Shown one piece after another: positions 7,783 through 14,155 of a stretch of 14,750 bases of DNA. Position 1 is the stretch's first letter. Each line of letters opens with the position of its first letter. The stretch comes from an uncultured Clostridia bacterium (lineage in GTDB: Bacteria; Bacillota; Clostridia; Oscillospirales; Acutalibacteraceae). Both the position numbers and the translations under genes were made by a program. The notes beneath the pieces were generated by a model. That model did not search any database. It worked only from the letters and a program-made list of their open reading frames with translations, and was not told where the DNA came from. The stretch is taken from positions 1 to 14,750 of the forward strand of contig CAMFZJ010000018.1 in the NCBI GenBank assembly GCA_946004305.1, written 5' to 3'.

Positions 7783-9147
7783 TTACAGACTTTTTTTCCA
7801 CTTAATTTTACCCTTGCTTAATGTAAGGGTATAGTGAGCATTAGTTCGTAAAGGATAATGGTAGCCACCCCTTGTAGTCATATAGGAATTTATACCGGGA
7901 ATTTCCTTTTGCATATCAGGGTCACAAAGGAGCCATTGTCCGTTTATTTGTATTTCTGCCCAGCCATGAGGTGTCATTCCACCACCGGCAGCAGCTATCA
8001 AGCCAACACCAACTCTTGAATTATATCCTAAAACTTTTGCAATCATTGCAAATGTGGTGCCAAAGCAAAAACAGTTTCCTCTTTTATTTTTAAGCATATA
8101 CTCTCCAAAATTTTCAGTAAGAGTATCAGCTGTGGGAAGTCCATACACTCTCTGATATGGAAAACTTCTCCAAAGATAGTTAAAACATGTTCTCAGCTTT
8201 TCACTTCTTGACTGATTGTTCGAAGTATGGCTCTTTACAAAATCTACGGCTAAATTAATAGCCTTAGTACTTATTTTTATTCCTTTTGAGTCAACATAGC
8301 CATATCCGGCTTTTTTGTTCCCCGCAATACTATTAGTAACCATCTTTCCTTTTTCTGAGCTTTTGCCTTTTTTCACAAAATAGTAGTTGTATTTTCCTAC
8401 TTTAACCCATCCGGTTTTCATAGAACCTTTATTACCCTTTTTTCCCTTTGTTTTAAAGTAATATTTATTCTTTCCGATTTTTCTGATACCTGTAAGCATA
8501 GCTCCCTTGGAACCTGCCTTGGATTTTTGTGAAAAATAAAATCGTTTGCCATCAATATTTTTCCAACCGGACAACACTCTGCCCCTTACGCCAAATTTTC
8601 CTGTTCTTTTAAAATAGTAGTTTTTATTTCCTATTTTTGTCCAAGATACAGACATTTTTCCGTTGCTGTCAAAATGAAATAACTCTTCAGAAATTTTTTG
8701 CCATCCAATAGCAACAGAATTGTTGCTGTTGAAATAATATGTACTCTCTCCGATTATATGCCATCCTGTGTATTCAGCAACAGCACCCAGACCTAGCTGT
8801 GGTGTACCGCCTGTCTCAAATGCATAATATTTATTTCCGCTATAGCTGAAAAAACCGGTAGTTACATACCCATTACTATCAAACATATATCTCCTGTTAT
8901 CTACTGAATATACACCGCTTTTCAGATAAACTCCATTGTCAGAATAATATCTCCAACTTCCTTGAAGATTAACCCAACCGCCGGTGATTTCACTTGCAGG
9001 CTCTGTCATTTGTTCAGTTGATAAAATAATAGGTTCTGTGGGTTCCTTATCTTCAGCAGCACTAACCTTAGATGTAACAAAAAACAACAAGGAAGCTGAT
9101 AATATAATAAACAAAAAAACTAATGATTTTGTAACTTTTGCCTTCAT
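7783..9147 (-). CDS. Secreted transglutaminase-like protein with cell-wall-binding repeats (paralogue A)
   Basis: A 454-residue protein counted from the ATG at 9147, chosen because AAGAGG (complement of 9155-9160) lies 7 nt upstream; the frame stays open to 9198 but those residues do not look like a signal peptide. The signal peptide ends near VSA30. After a Glu/Thr/Pro linker come about nine tandem cell-wall-binding repeats (about 56-295), many with GWxxI.G..YYF and a basic KTKGKKGNKGS type spacer. The C-terminal transglutaminase-like domain has RGNCFCFGTTFAMIAKVLGY (C359), TPHGWAEI (H394) and LLCDPDM (D409). It shares architecture and catalytic motifs with the next gene but differs clearly between motifs, so the duplication is old. 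It is the first gene of the operon, behind the promoter at 9229-9257. Confidence 0.85.
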   Translation of the reverse strand: MKAKVTKSLVFLFIILSASLLFFVTSKVSAAEDKEPTEPIILSTEQMTEPASEITGGWVNLQGSWRYYSDNGVYLKSGVYSVDNRRYMFDSNGYVTTGFFSYSGNKYYAFETGGTPQLGLGAVAEYTGWHIIGESTYYFNSNNSVAIGWQKISEELFHFDSNGKMSVSWTKIGNKNYYFKRTGKFGVRGRVLSGWKNIDGKRFYFSQKSKAGSKGAMLTGIRKIGKNKYYFKTKGKKGNKGSMKTGWVKVGKYNYYFVKKGKSSEKGKMVTNSIAGNKKAGYGYVDSKGIKISTKAINLAVDFVKSHTSNNQSRSEKLRTCFNYLWRSFPYQRVYGLPTADTLTENFGEYMLKNKRGNCFCFGTTFAMIAKVLGYNSRVGVGLIAAAGGGMTPHGWAEIQINGQWLLCDPDMQKEIPGINSYMTTRGGYHYPLRTNAHYTLTLSKGKIKWKKSL

Positions 9148-9228
9148 GAATAAACCTCTTTCTGCCAAAATCCGGCAAAATTTGACAAAATAATACAATC
9201 TTATCTAAATTTTGACCGACAATTATAA

Positions 9229-9257
9229 ATTATACTCTTTCCTAAAAAATAAGTCAA
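9229..9257 (-). promoter_or_regulatory. Sigma-A promoter of the five-gene envelope operon
   Basis: On the minus strand TTGACT (9257-9252) and TATAAT (9234-9229) are exactly 17 bp apart. Transcription would start near 9222, giving a leader of about 75 nt. The leader contains a small inverted repeat (TGCC/GGCA, 9163-9177) just before the ribosome binding site of paralogue A. No other convincing promoter or terminator is seen until 2557, supporting one transcript for all five genes. Confidence 0.85.
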
Positions 9258-9363
9258 TAATTACCGGACAGTAATTATACATTTTATACTCATATAATCG
9301 AAAAAAGCGACTTTTGCGATCAAATATATACAATAAGATTTAGCGTAATAACTAACACTCCGC

Positions 9364-9407
9364 AAACAAAAATCCCGACTTGTCTAAATAATAAACAAGT
9401 CGGGATT
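9364..9407 (-). terminator. Terminator of the LCP gene
   Basis: A 13-bp perfect stem (9371-9383 with 9395-9407) and an 11-nt loop are followed on the minus strand by TTTTTGTTT. It lies 7 bp beyond the stop codon of the LCP gene and separates it from the envelope operon. It is the same hairpin as at 2521-2557. Confidence 0.92.
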
Positions 9408-9409
9408 AA
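9368..9409. repeat. 42-bp direct repeat, copy 2 (terminator hairpin)
   Basis: Same sequence and orientation as 2518-2559. The two copies are 6850 bp apart and bracket the whole five-gene operon with its promoter. Confidence 0.95.
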
Positions 9410-9414
9410 CCTTA

Positions 9415-11034
9415 TTATTTTATATCCTCATAAATAAATTTTTGAATATCTGACTTAAGCTTGCCAAAATCATTAATCTGAATAATCCACGCTCCACCGC
9501 CGGAATATCCGGACTGCCACTCCCCGTCATCAGGAACGCATCTTTCCTTGAATTTGTAGCTAAAGAATTTTCCGCTGCGTTCAGCATACCACTTATAATC
9601 ATCTGAAGTTAAGTTTGTTTTTACATTTGACTTTATAGCCTTTATTGTAGCAAGAACCTTGTCAGGTGTGTAGTTACTGTAGGTTGTAACAAGGCTTTGA
9701 ATAACCCTGCGCTGACGGCCGGTTCTTGTGAAGTCGTTTCCGCTGAAGCCGTTACCTCCTCTGTCTCTGCACAGCCACAAAGCCTGCTGACCGTTAAGAT
9801 GTGTAACTCCTCCTGCTGTGCTTACTGTTCCTACAGAGCCGGCCTGTCCGTTTTTGTTAATCTGCCAGTTAATATATCCTGCCTCATCACTTGTAATATT
9901 AACATTAACACCGCCAAGGGCATTGATTACTGCTTTAAATGTTGAGAAATCTACTACTACATAGTTATCAATTTTAATTTTGAAAGTTTGCTGAATTGTT
10001 TTTAATGTAAGCTCAGGACCTCCGAAAGCATAGGCAGCGTTCAGCTTGTTTGAACCATATCCGGGAATTTCAAAGAAATTATCACGCATAAAGGATGTCT
10101 GCTTTATAGTACCTGTATTGCTGTCAACGGAAATCAACATCATACAGTCGCTTCTTCCTACTCCTGAGTCGCTGTCAACACCGAGAAACAGAATATTTTT
10201 AACATTTGAATTTGTATAAAGTCCGTCTTCAATATGGGTTACGCCCTTTTTAAACTCAATGTTTTTATCGTTGATGCCTTTGTACAGCCAACCTTTTTTA
10301 TTGTCAAACTTATATACAATATATACCGAACCGCTGTAATCATCGCTGTCAACCTTATAGATAACCTTGTCTGTGCCCTTTTCTAAATCTGTTTTTCTTG
10401 AATCATATTCAGCCTTTGGATATGACTTCTGAATTTTTTTAGTGGCAACCTCCTGTTCAATTCCGCCAACAGGATAAAGAGTAATTTCATCGCTGACAGC
10501 CTTGGCAGATTTAAGCTTGTACTCCCTGCCTTCCTTCACATATACAACCTTATAGTCGCCGGCCTCAATACCATAAACGTCATTTTCTCTTATAAGGCTA
10601 CCGTCAAAGCTGTATGTATTATCCTCAGAGTTTTCAATTTCATTCTTAATCTCAAGCTCTTTAACCTGAAATTTATAGGGCTTTTTATTTACATCAAAAT
10701 TTGTTATCTCACTAATAGAATTAAGGTCTTTAATTATTTCCTCATTAGTCGGTTTTTCTACATTACCGTTTAATAAGAAAAACAGCACTACAGCTATAAT
10801 TCCAATAACAGCAACAGATACTCCTGCAATAATTCCGATTTTAACCTTAGGGGATTTTTTCTTGTTGTTATCCCTTTTTACAGTATCCTGCTTGTTATCT
10901 ATAGGTTTATTTGTTTTAACCTCATCTGAATTATCATTATCAATATACTCTCGTGTCATAAGATTTGCTCCGCAATTAGTGCAGAAAATCTCATCATCTA
11001 CATTTTTAGTTCCACATTTTTTACAGGTTTTCAT
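9415..11034 (-). CDS. LytR-CpsA-Psr (LCP) family polymer ligase with N-terminal zinc ribbon
   Basis: A 539-residue protein from the ATG at 11034, supported by AGGGAGG (complement of 11043-11049) 8 nt upstream; the frame is open to 11067 but lacks a ribosome binding site there. Residues 4-21 form a zinc ribbon (CKKCG, CTNCG: C4, C7, C18, C21). A charged linker and one membrane helix (about 64-88) follow. An uncharacterised region (about 95-270) precedes the LCP domain (about 278-475), which shows ILFLGVDSDSGVGRSDCMML, SFMRDNFFEIPGYGSNKLNA, LGGVNVNI and the Arg-rich CRDR...DFTRTGRQRRVI pyrophosphate-binding segment (R423, R437, R440). LCP enzymes move teichoic acids or polysaccharides from lipid carriers to peptidoglycan outside the membrane. 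The ribbon would be cytoplasmic. Transcribed alone, ending at the hairpin 7 bp downstream. Confidence 0.9.
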   Translation of the reverse strand: MKTCKKCGTKNVDDEIFCTNCGANLMTREYIDNDNSDEVKTNKPIDNKQDTVKRDNNKKKSPKVKIGIIAGVSVAVIGIIAVVLFFLLNGNVEKPTNEEIIKDLNSISEITNFDVNKKPYKFQVKELEIKNEIENSEDNTYSFDGSLIRENDVYGIEAGDYKVVYVKEGREYKLKSAKAVSDEITLYPVGGIEQEVATKKIQKSYPKAEYDSRKTDLEKGTDKVIYKVDSDDYSGSVYIVYKFDNKKGWLYKGINDKNIEFKKGVTHIEDGLYTNSNVKNILFLGVDSDSGVGRSDCMMLISVDSNTGTIKQTSFMRDNFFEIPGYGSNKLNAAYAFGGPELTLKTIQQTFKIKIDNYVVVDFSTFKAVINALGGVNVNITSDEAGYINWQINKNGQAGSVGTVSTAGGVTHLNGQQALWLCRDRGGNGFSGNDFTRTGRQRRVIQSLVTTYSNYTPDKVLATIKAIKSNVKTNLTSDDYKWYAERSGKFFSYKFKERCVPDDGEWQSGYSGGGAWIIQINDFGKLKSDIQKFIYEDIK

Positions 11035-11139
11035 TTTACCTACCTCCCTATGACAACAGTTTACCACAAAAACGGCTATAATTGTAATTAATTAAAAAAT
11101 TGTAGTAATTTTTTTAAACCCTTCTCAAAAGCCAATATA

Positions 11140-11169
11140 TTGACATTAAAATTCTCATAGTGATATAAT
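11140..11169 (+). promoter_or_regulatory. Strong sigma-A promoter ahead of the endonuclease/phosphatase pair
   Basis: Perfect TTGACA (11140-11145) and perfect TATAAT (11164-11169) with an 18-bp spacer, the best promoter in the window. Transcription would start about 25 nt before the short leader frame at 11201. It faces away from the divergent LCP gene. By position it probably once served the phosphatase gene directly. Confidence 0.85.
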
Positions 11170-11200
11170 TAGCTAAGTTAAAGAAACACACGAGGTATTT

Positions 11201-11278
11201 ATGATTAAGATAATGTTTAAACTCGAATTTTTCAACAAGGGGACAACCACTTATGGCACGATACAAAAGAGCGGATAA
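11201..11278 (+). CDS. Short leader reading frame; candidate severed 5' end of the phosphatase gene
   Basis: ATG at 11201, behind GAGG (11192-11195) with 5-nt spacing, opens a 25-codon frame ending at TAA 11276-11278, overlapping the start of the endonuclease gene by 26 bp in another frame. The first six codons give MIKIMF, matching the MTKIMF start of the phosphatase gene; 15 of 18 bases agree and the phase is the same. After codon 6 the sequence diverges (KLEFFNKG...). It is best read as the remains of the original phosphatase start, now possibly used for translational coupling to the endonuclease. Whether the peptide is made or matters is unknown. Confidence 0.5.
   Translation: MIKIMFKLEFFNKGTTTYGTIQKSG
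11207..11218. repeat. 12-bp direct repeat, left copy, flanking the endonuclease insertion
   Basis: AAGATAATGTTT, identical to 12077-12088 and in the same codon phase (codons 3-6 of the leader frame and of the phosphatase). The spacing between copies is 870 bp. Confidence 0.8.
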
Positions 11279-11936
11279 TCCATATAGAGAAGAAACTATA
11301 AACGGAAACAGATGCGTAATCTTTCAGACAGTAGGAAAAGAGAAACATGATGTTATTGTGGACAAAAAAACATGGTATGGTTATCTCAAAGATTATTCAT
11401 GGACAGCAATAAAAAGCGGAAAAAGAATTGATGTTAAGACCAGTATTAATAAACAATCGAACAGATTGTGGCGAATAATTGTAGAACATGAATATGATGA
11501 ACTTGATTATTGGGGAACTACTATCGATCATATTAACAACAACCCCTTAGATAACAGAATTTGTAATCTTAGAATTTTTAGTACAGCTATCTTAAATAGT
11601 ACTAATATTTCCAGTAAATATGAAAATGTCGGTATGAAATATATTTATAGACAAGGATCGACTGAAAAACCAAACGGATACAAGGTCCATTATAATTTGG
11701 CCGGAAGAACATATTATAAGAATTTTAGTGTTTCTGATTATGGTAGTATTGAAAATACTATTATCGCTGCACAAAAGTATAGAGATGAGATAGTAACGGT
11801 TGAGAGAGAGCAGATAATAGAAGAAATGCTACAAAAAACAAGAAATGTGGAGTTTGAAAGAGGCTTAAGAGATAAATTAAACGCTGGAGAAAAAGATCAA
11901 GTATTAGAGATACTAAAAAAATATGAAATCATATAA
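11253..11936 (+). CDS. HNH endonuclease with AP2-like DNA-binding region (free-standing homing-endonuclease type)
   Basis: A 227-residue protein. The centre holds an HNH nuclease core: TTIDHINNNPLDNRICNLRI (89-108), with D92-H93 and the following Asn/Arg/Leu pattern seen in phage and homing HNH enzymes. Behind it, about 127-180, is an AP2/ERF-like three-strand region (YIYRQGSTEKPNGYKVHYNL, then RTYYKNFSVSDYGSIENTII) ending in AAQKYRDEI, the usual partner in HNH-AP2 homing endonucleases. The last 45 residues are a charged helix. These enzymes cut a specific DNA site and so spread their own gene. A weak AAGGGG lies about 12 nt before the ATG; expression may depend on coupling to the overlapping leader frame. 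It looks more AT-rich than its neighbours and sits between repeated phosphatase starts, both signs of recent arrival. No recombinase or transposase accompanies it. Confidence 0.8.
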   Translation: MARYKRADNPYREETINGNRCVIFQTVGKEKHDVIVDKKTWYGYLKDYSWTAIKSGKRIDVKTSINKQSNRLWRIIVEHEYDELDYWGTTIDHINNNPLDNRICNLRIFSTAILNSTNISSKYENVGMKYIYRQGSTEKPNGYKVHYNLAGRTYYKNFSVSDYGSIENTIIAAQKYRDEIVTVEREQIIEEMLQKTRNVEFERGLRDKLNAGEKDQVLEILKKYEII

Positions 11937-11941
11937 ACTAG

Positions 11942-12061
11942 CTCCTAAGCACTACTTTTTACTACAAACATACATAATCTATTCAATAAAAAACACCTGT
12001 ATTTCATTCAAAAGCCTTGAAATAAGGCGGTGCCAATTGGTACCGATTACATCTTAGGAGG
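11942..12061 (+). promoter_or_regulatory. Structured leader able to sequester the phosphatase ribosome binding site
   Basis: CTCCTAAG (11942-11949), just after the endonuclease stop, is perfectly complementary to CTTAGGAG (12053-12060), which contains the phosphatase Shine-Dalgarno. Between them lie two adjoining hairpins: GCCTT/AAGGC (12014-12028) and GGTGCC/GGTACC (12029-12044, with one G-U pair), with no gap between them, so they could stack. In RNA this would close a multi-stem domain hiding the ribosome binding site. No T-run follows, so control would be of translation, not termination. No known riboswitch consensus was recognised. Confidence 0.5.
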
Positions 12062-12070
12062 AATTATATT

Positions 12071-12553
12071 TTGACAAAGATAATGTTTGTATGTCACGGT
12101 AACATTTGCCGTTCACCTATGGCTGAATTAATATTCAAAGATATGATTGCGAAAAAAGGTATAAAAGACAACTTCATAGTTGAATCCTCAGCAACAAGCA
12201 CTGAGGAAATATGGAACGGCGTAGGCAACCCGATATATCCTCCGGCAAAAGCAGAGCTTGTAAACCACGGAATAAGCTGTTATGACAAACGTGCAGTACA
12301 GCTTAAAAAAACTGACTATGATAAATATGATATGTTTATTGCAATGGACAGCAACAATATCCGCAATATTCATAGAATTTTCGGTTATGACCCAAAGCAT
12401 AAGGTTACAAAGCTTATGGACTACACAAGGAAAAAAGGTGATGTTGCAGATCCTTGGTATTCCCGTAATTTTGAACTTGCTTACAAAGATATTGAGCTTG
12501 GCTGTAAAGGGCTTCTTGAATATTTATCAGAAATAAAGGACTGTAGCAATTAA
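12071..12553 (+). CDS. Low-molecular-weight protein tyrosine phosphatase
   Basis: A 160-residue cytosolic phosphatase. The P-loop VCHGNICRSP gives nucleophile C8 and R14 (C-x5-R-S) right at the N-terminus, and ADPWY supplies the general acid D127, both in the family positions. Length is normal. In Gram-positive and Gram-negative bacteria such enzymes reverse phosphorylation of BY-kinases and glycosyltransferases that control polysaccharide export; other members act on phospho-arginine. A kinase partner is not in the window, but the envelope genes around fit a polysaccharide role. The TTG start is set by AGGAGG (12056-12061), 9 nt upstream, and by the need for the beta strand KIMFV before the P-loop. 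Its start region is duplicated at 11201, on the far side of the endonuclease gene. The 3' end is built into the terminator. Confidence 0.92.
   Translation: MTKIMFVCHGNICRSPMAELIFKDMIAKKGIKDNFIVESSATSTEEIWNGVGNPIYPPAKAELVNHGISCYDKRAVQLKKTDYDKYDMFIAMDSNNIRNIHRIFGYDPKHKVTKLMDYTRKKGDVADPWYSRNFELAYKDIELGCKGLLEYLSEIKDCSN
12077..12088. repeat. 12-bp direct repeat, right copy, at phosphatase codons 3-6
   Basis: AAGATAATGTTT, identical to 11207-11218. It lies two codons before the catalytic Cys codon of the phosphatase P-loop, one of the most conserved places in the gene. Confidence 0.8.
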
Positions 12554-12572
12554 ATTGCCACAGTCCTTTTTT
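12535..12572 (+). terminator. Terminator overlapping the phosphatase stop codon
   Basis: AAAGGACTGT (12535-12544) pairs with ACAGTCCTTT (12560-12569), and after one mismatch GCAAT (12546-12550) pairs with ATTGC (12554-12558). The loop is the TAA stop itself (12551-12553). Six T follow. The 5' arm is coding sequence. It may also slow readthrough from the convergent transpeptidase gene, though the minus-strand tail is poorer. Confidence 0.92.
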
Positions 12573-12591
12573 AACATCAAAATTTATTAAG

Positions 12592-13938
12592 TTAATACAC
12601 AATTACAGGCATACCGTAATAGCCTTTTTCATAAATCTTGCTTACCTTATCCAAAGGTGTATTTACACAGCCGTTACTACCGTCACCTTTGTATATTTCG
12701 TTGCCGTATCCTGAATAACGCCAGGAGCTGTCGTGTACCCCCTGTCCGTCATATGTAAAGCCAAGCCAATACTTAACCATAACGTCCCAGGAGTGGCCGT
12801 TGGCAGAGCCTCTTAGTCTTGCAGGAGCTTTCCTGCTGATAACCTTGTGAAAGCCGTGGTGAGTATCCTGACTGTTGTACATACCGGTAACAACAGGAGT
12901 ATCACAGTAAAGCTTATTATCTACATACATATACATATGCTGAGTTTCGGTACAAATCTCAATGTATGTTTTACCGGGCTTTTTACCATAAGCTTTATCA
13001 GAAAGTGTGACGGTAACATATTTTGCGTCACTATAGTTTTTCTTACCTTTTAAAAGGTTATAGGCTTTTATTGCATACCTATAGGACTTACCGCTTTCAC
13101 CTTTCTTTGAAAGGAAGGTGCAGTACTTTCTGCTTTCTACAAGCTTAAACTTTCCCTTAGTATTTTTAAGAAAAACATCATAGCCGGCTGCTCCGGAAAC
13201 AGAATCCCAAGTAAGCAGAGCCCTGTTAAGATATGTTTTTGCAGTAACACCTTTTACTGCTGTAACCCCTGAGTCAACCTCTATGCTCCTGCCTTTGCTT
13301 CTGAATATCTTGTTTTCAAGCTTGCGACATCCCACAACTTTGTACTCATATGAAGTGCCTGAGGTTATTTTTTCATCCTTATATGATGAAACATCGGTTT
13401 TTCCTATTCTGATATATTTCCCCTCTGCTGTTTTGCGATATACTATGTACTTATCTGCACCCTGAATATCACTCCATTTAAGTTCAATACATTTTGATGA
13501 AGCCTTTTCAACCTTTAATTTCTTAGCACAAAGCATTTTTGTCATAACCTTTGTGACTAAGGGTCTGCTGTTAGCCGTATATTCCTTATCCCTGTGATAA
13601 GCATATACTTTATAGCCGTAAAGCTTTCCGCTGTTAAGATTTTTGTCAGTATAGCTCGTGGCTTTTGAGCCTGATACCGTAGCACATTTTACATATTTAC
13701 CCAAAACACCTTCCGATTTTTCCTCACTTCTGAAAATTGCATAATCAGTAGCATTTTTACTTGAACTCCAGGTTAACGTAACGGATTTAGCTTTTCTGCT
13801 TTTAACCCTAAATTCCTTAATGTCCTTTGGAGTTACTTTCTTAACAATCTCCTGACTATTCTTACTAAAACCGGAACAGGAAGTAAAAACCGGAATACAA
13901 GTCAGAATTACCATTATGCCCATAATAAGCTTTTTCAA
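12592..13938 (-). CDS. L,D-transpeptidase (YkuD) lipoprotein with three fibronectin-III-like modules
   Basis: A 448-residue protein from a TTG at 13938, which follows GAGGG by 7 nt; the longer open frame to 14013 lacks a ribosome binding site and would spoil the signal peptide. The N-terminus MKKLIMGIMVILTCIPVFTSC suggests lipidation at C21. Three FN3-like repeats follow (about 38-135, 136-225 and 228-315), each with the VTLTW..S..ATDYAIFR and Y.YKVYAY pattern. The catalytic YkuD domain (about 320-448) has GVHDSSWRYSGYG (H402) and GSNGCVNTP with nucleophile C424. Such enzymes form 3-3 cross-links in peptidoglycan or attach proteins to it, and are blocked by carbapenems. FN3 modules would space or target the enzyme in the wall. 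Probably a single-gene unit; no clear promoter was found in the AT-rich 160 bp upstream. Confidence 0.92.
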   Translation of the reverse strand: MKKLIMGIMVILTCIPVFTSCSGFSKNSQEIVKKVTPKDIKEFRVKSRKAKSVTLTWSSSKNATDYAIFRSEEKSEGVLGKYVKCATVSGSKATSYTDKNLNSGKLYGYKVYAYHRDKEYTANSRPLVTKVMTKMLCAKKLKVEKASSKCIELKWSDIQGADKYIVYRKTAEGKYIRIGKTDVSSYKDEKITSGTSYEYKVVGCRKLENKIFRSKGRSIEVDSGVTAVKGVTAKTYLNRALLTWDSVSGAAGYDVFLKNTKGKFKLVESRKYCTFLSKKGESGKSYRYAIKAYNLLKGKKNYSDAKYVTVTLSDKAYGKKPGKTYIEICTETQHMYMYVDNKLYCDTPVVTGMYNSQDTHHGFHKVISRKAPARLRGSANGHSWDVMVKYWLGFTYDGQGVHDSSWRYSGYGNEIYKGDGSNGCVNTPLDKVSKIYEKGYYGMPVIVY

Positions 13939-14096
13939 CTGTACACCCTCATTTATAATAATCAATTTAAAACAGTTACATAATAAATTAACAAATTTCG
14001 ACAGAAAAATCAAGTGTTTTAAATAATTTAATTTCCTAACTATAAATAATACTAAGGCATAGCTGAATTTTATTCATACTAATGTAATATTTTTCT

Positions 14097-14127
14097 AAAA
14101 ACAAAAAGCCTCCCTAACAGAAGACTT
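14097..14127 (-). terminator. Terminator of the lactate dehydrogenase gene
   Basis: On the minus strand AAGTCTTCT (14127-14119) pairs with GGGAGGCTT (14114-14106), counting four G-U pairs, around a GTTA loop. It is followed by TTTTTGTTTTT. It lies about 29 nt beyond the dehydrogenase stop codon, before the transpeptidase gene. Confidence 0.8.
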
Positions 14128-14155
14128 TTCACTAAATATATAACATTAATTACCC

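Noticed and set aside
11035..11067. Longer N-terminus of the LCP protein from 11067
   Set aside because: No ribosome binding site upstream; the AGGGAGG at 11043-11049 lies inside this stretch and fits the ATG at 11034, which puts the zinc ribbon at the N-terminus.
11058..11090. Extended -10 promoter (TGG-TAAACT) for the LCP gene
   Set aside because: The -10 is plausible on the minus strand, but the -35 is poor and the leader would be very short; too weak to list.
12011..12060. A T-box or other known riboswitch before the phosphatase
   Set aside because: AAGGCGGTGCC resembles part of a T-box bulge, but there is no specifier stem, no full T-box sequence and no terminator; the two hairpins explain the similarity.
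11201..12088. A self-splicing group I intron carrying the endonuclease gene
   Set aside because: Only 34 bp lie between the left repeat and the endonuclease start, too little for the 5' half of a group I core. No P7-like paired elements were seen, and no junction within the repeat gives both a U before and a G at the end of the intron.
13939..14013. Longer N-terminus of the L,D-transpeptidase from 14013
   Set aside because: It would place 25 residues before a typical lipoprotein signal; GAGGG followed by TTG at 13938 is the better start.
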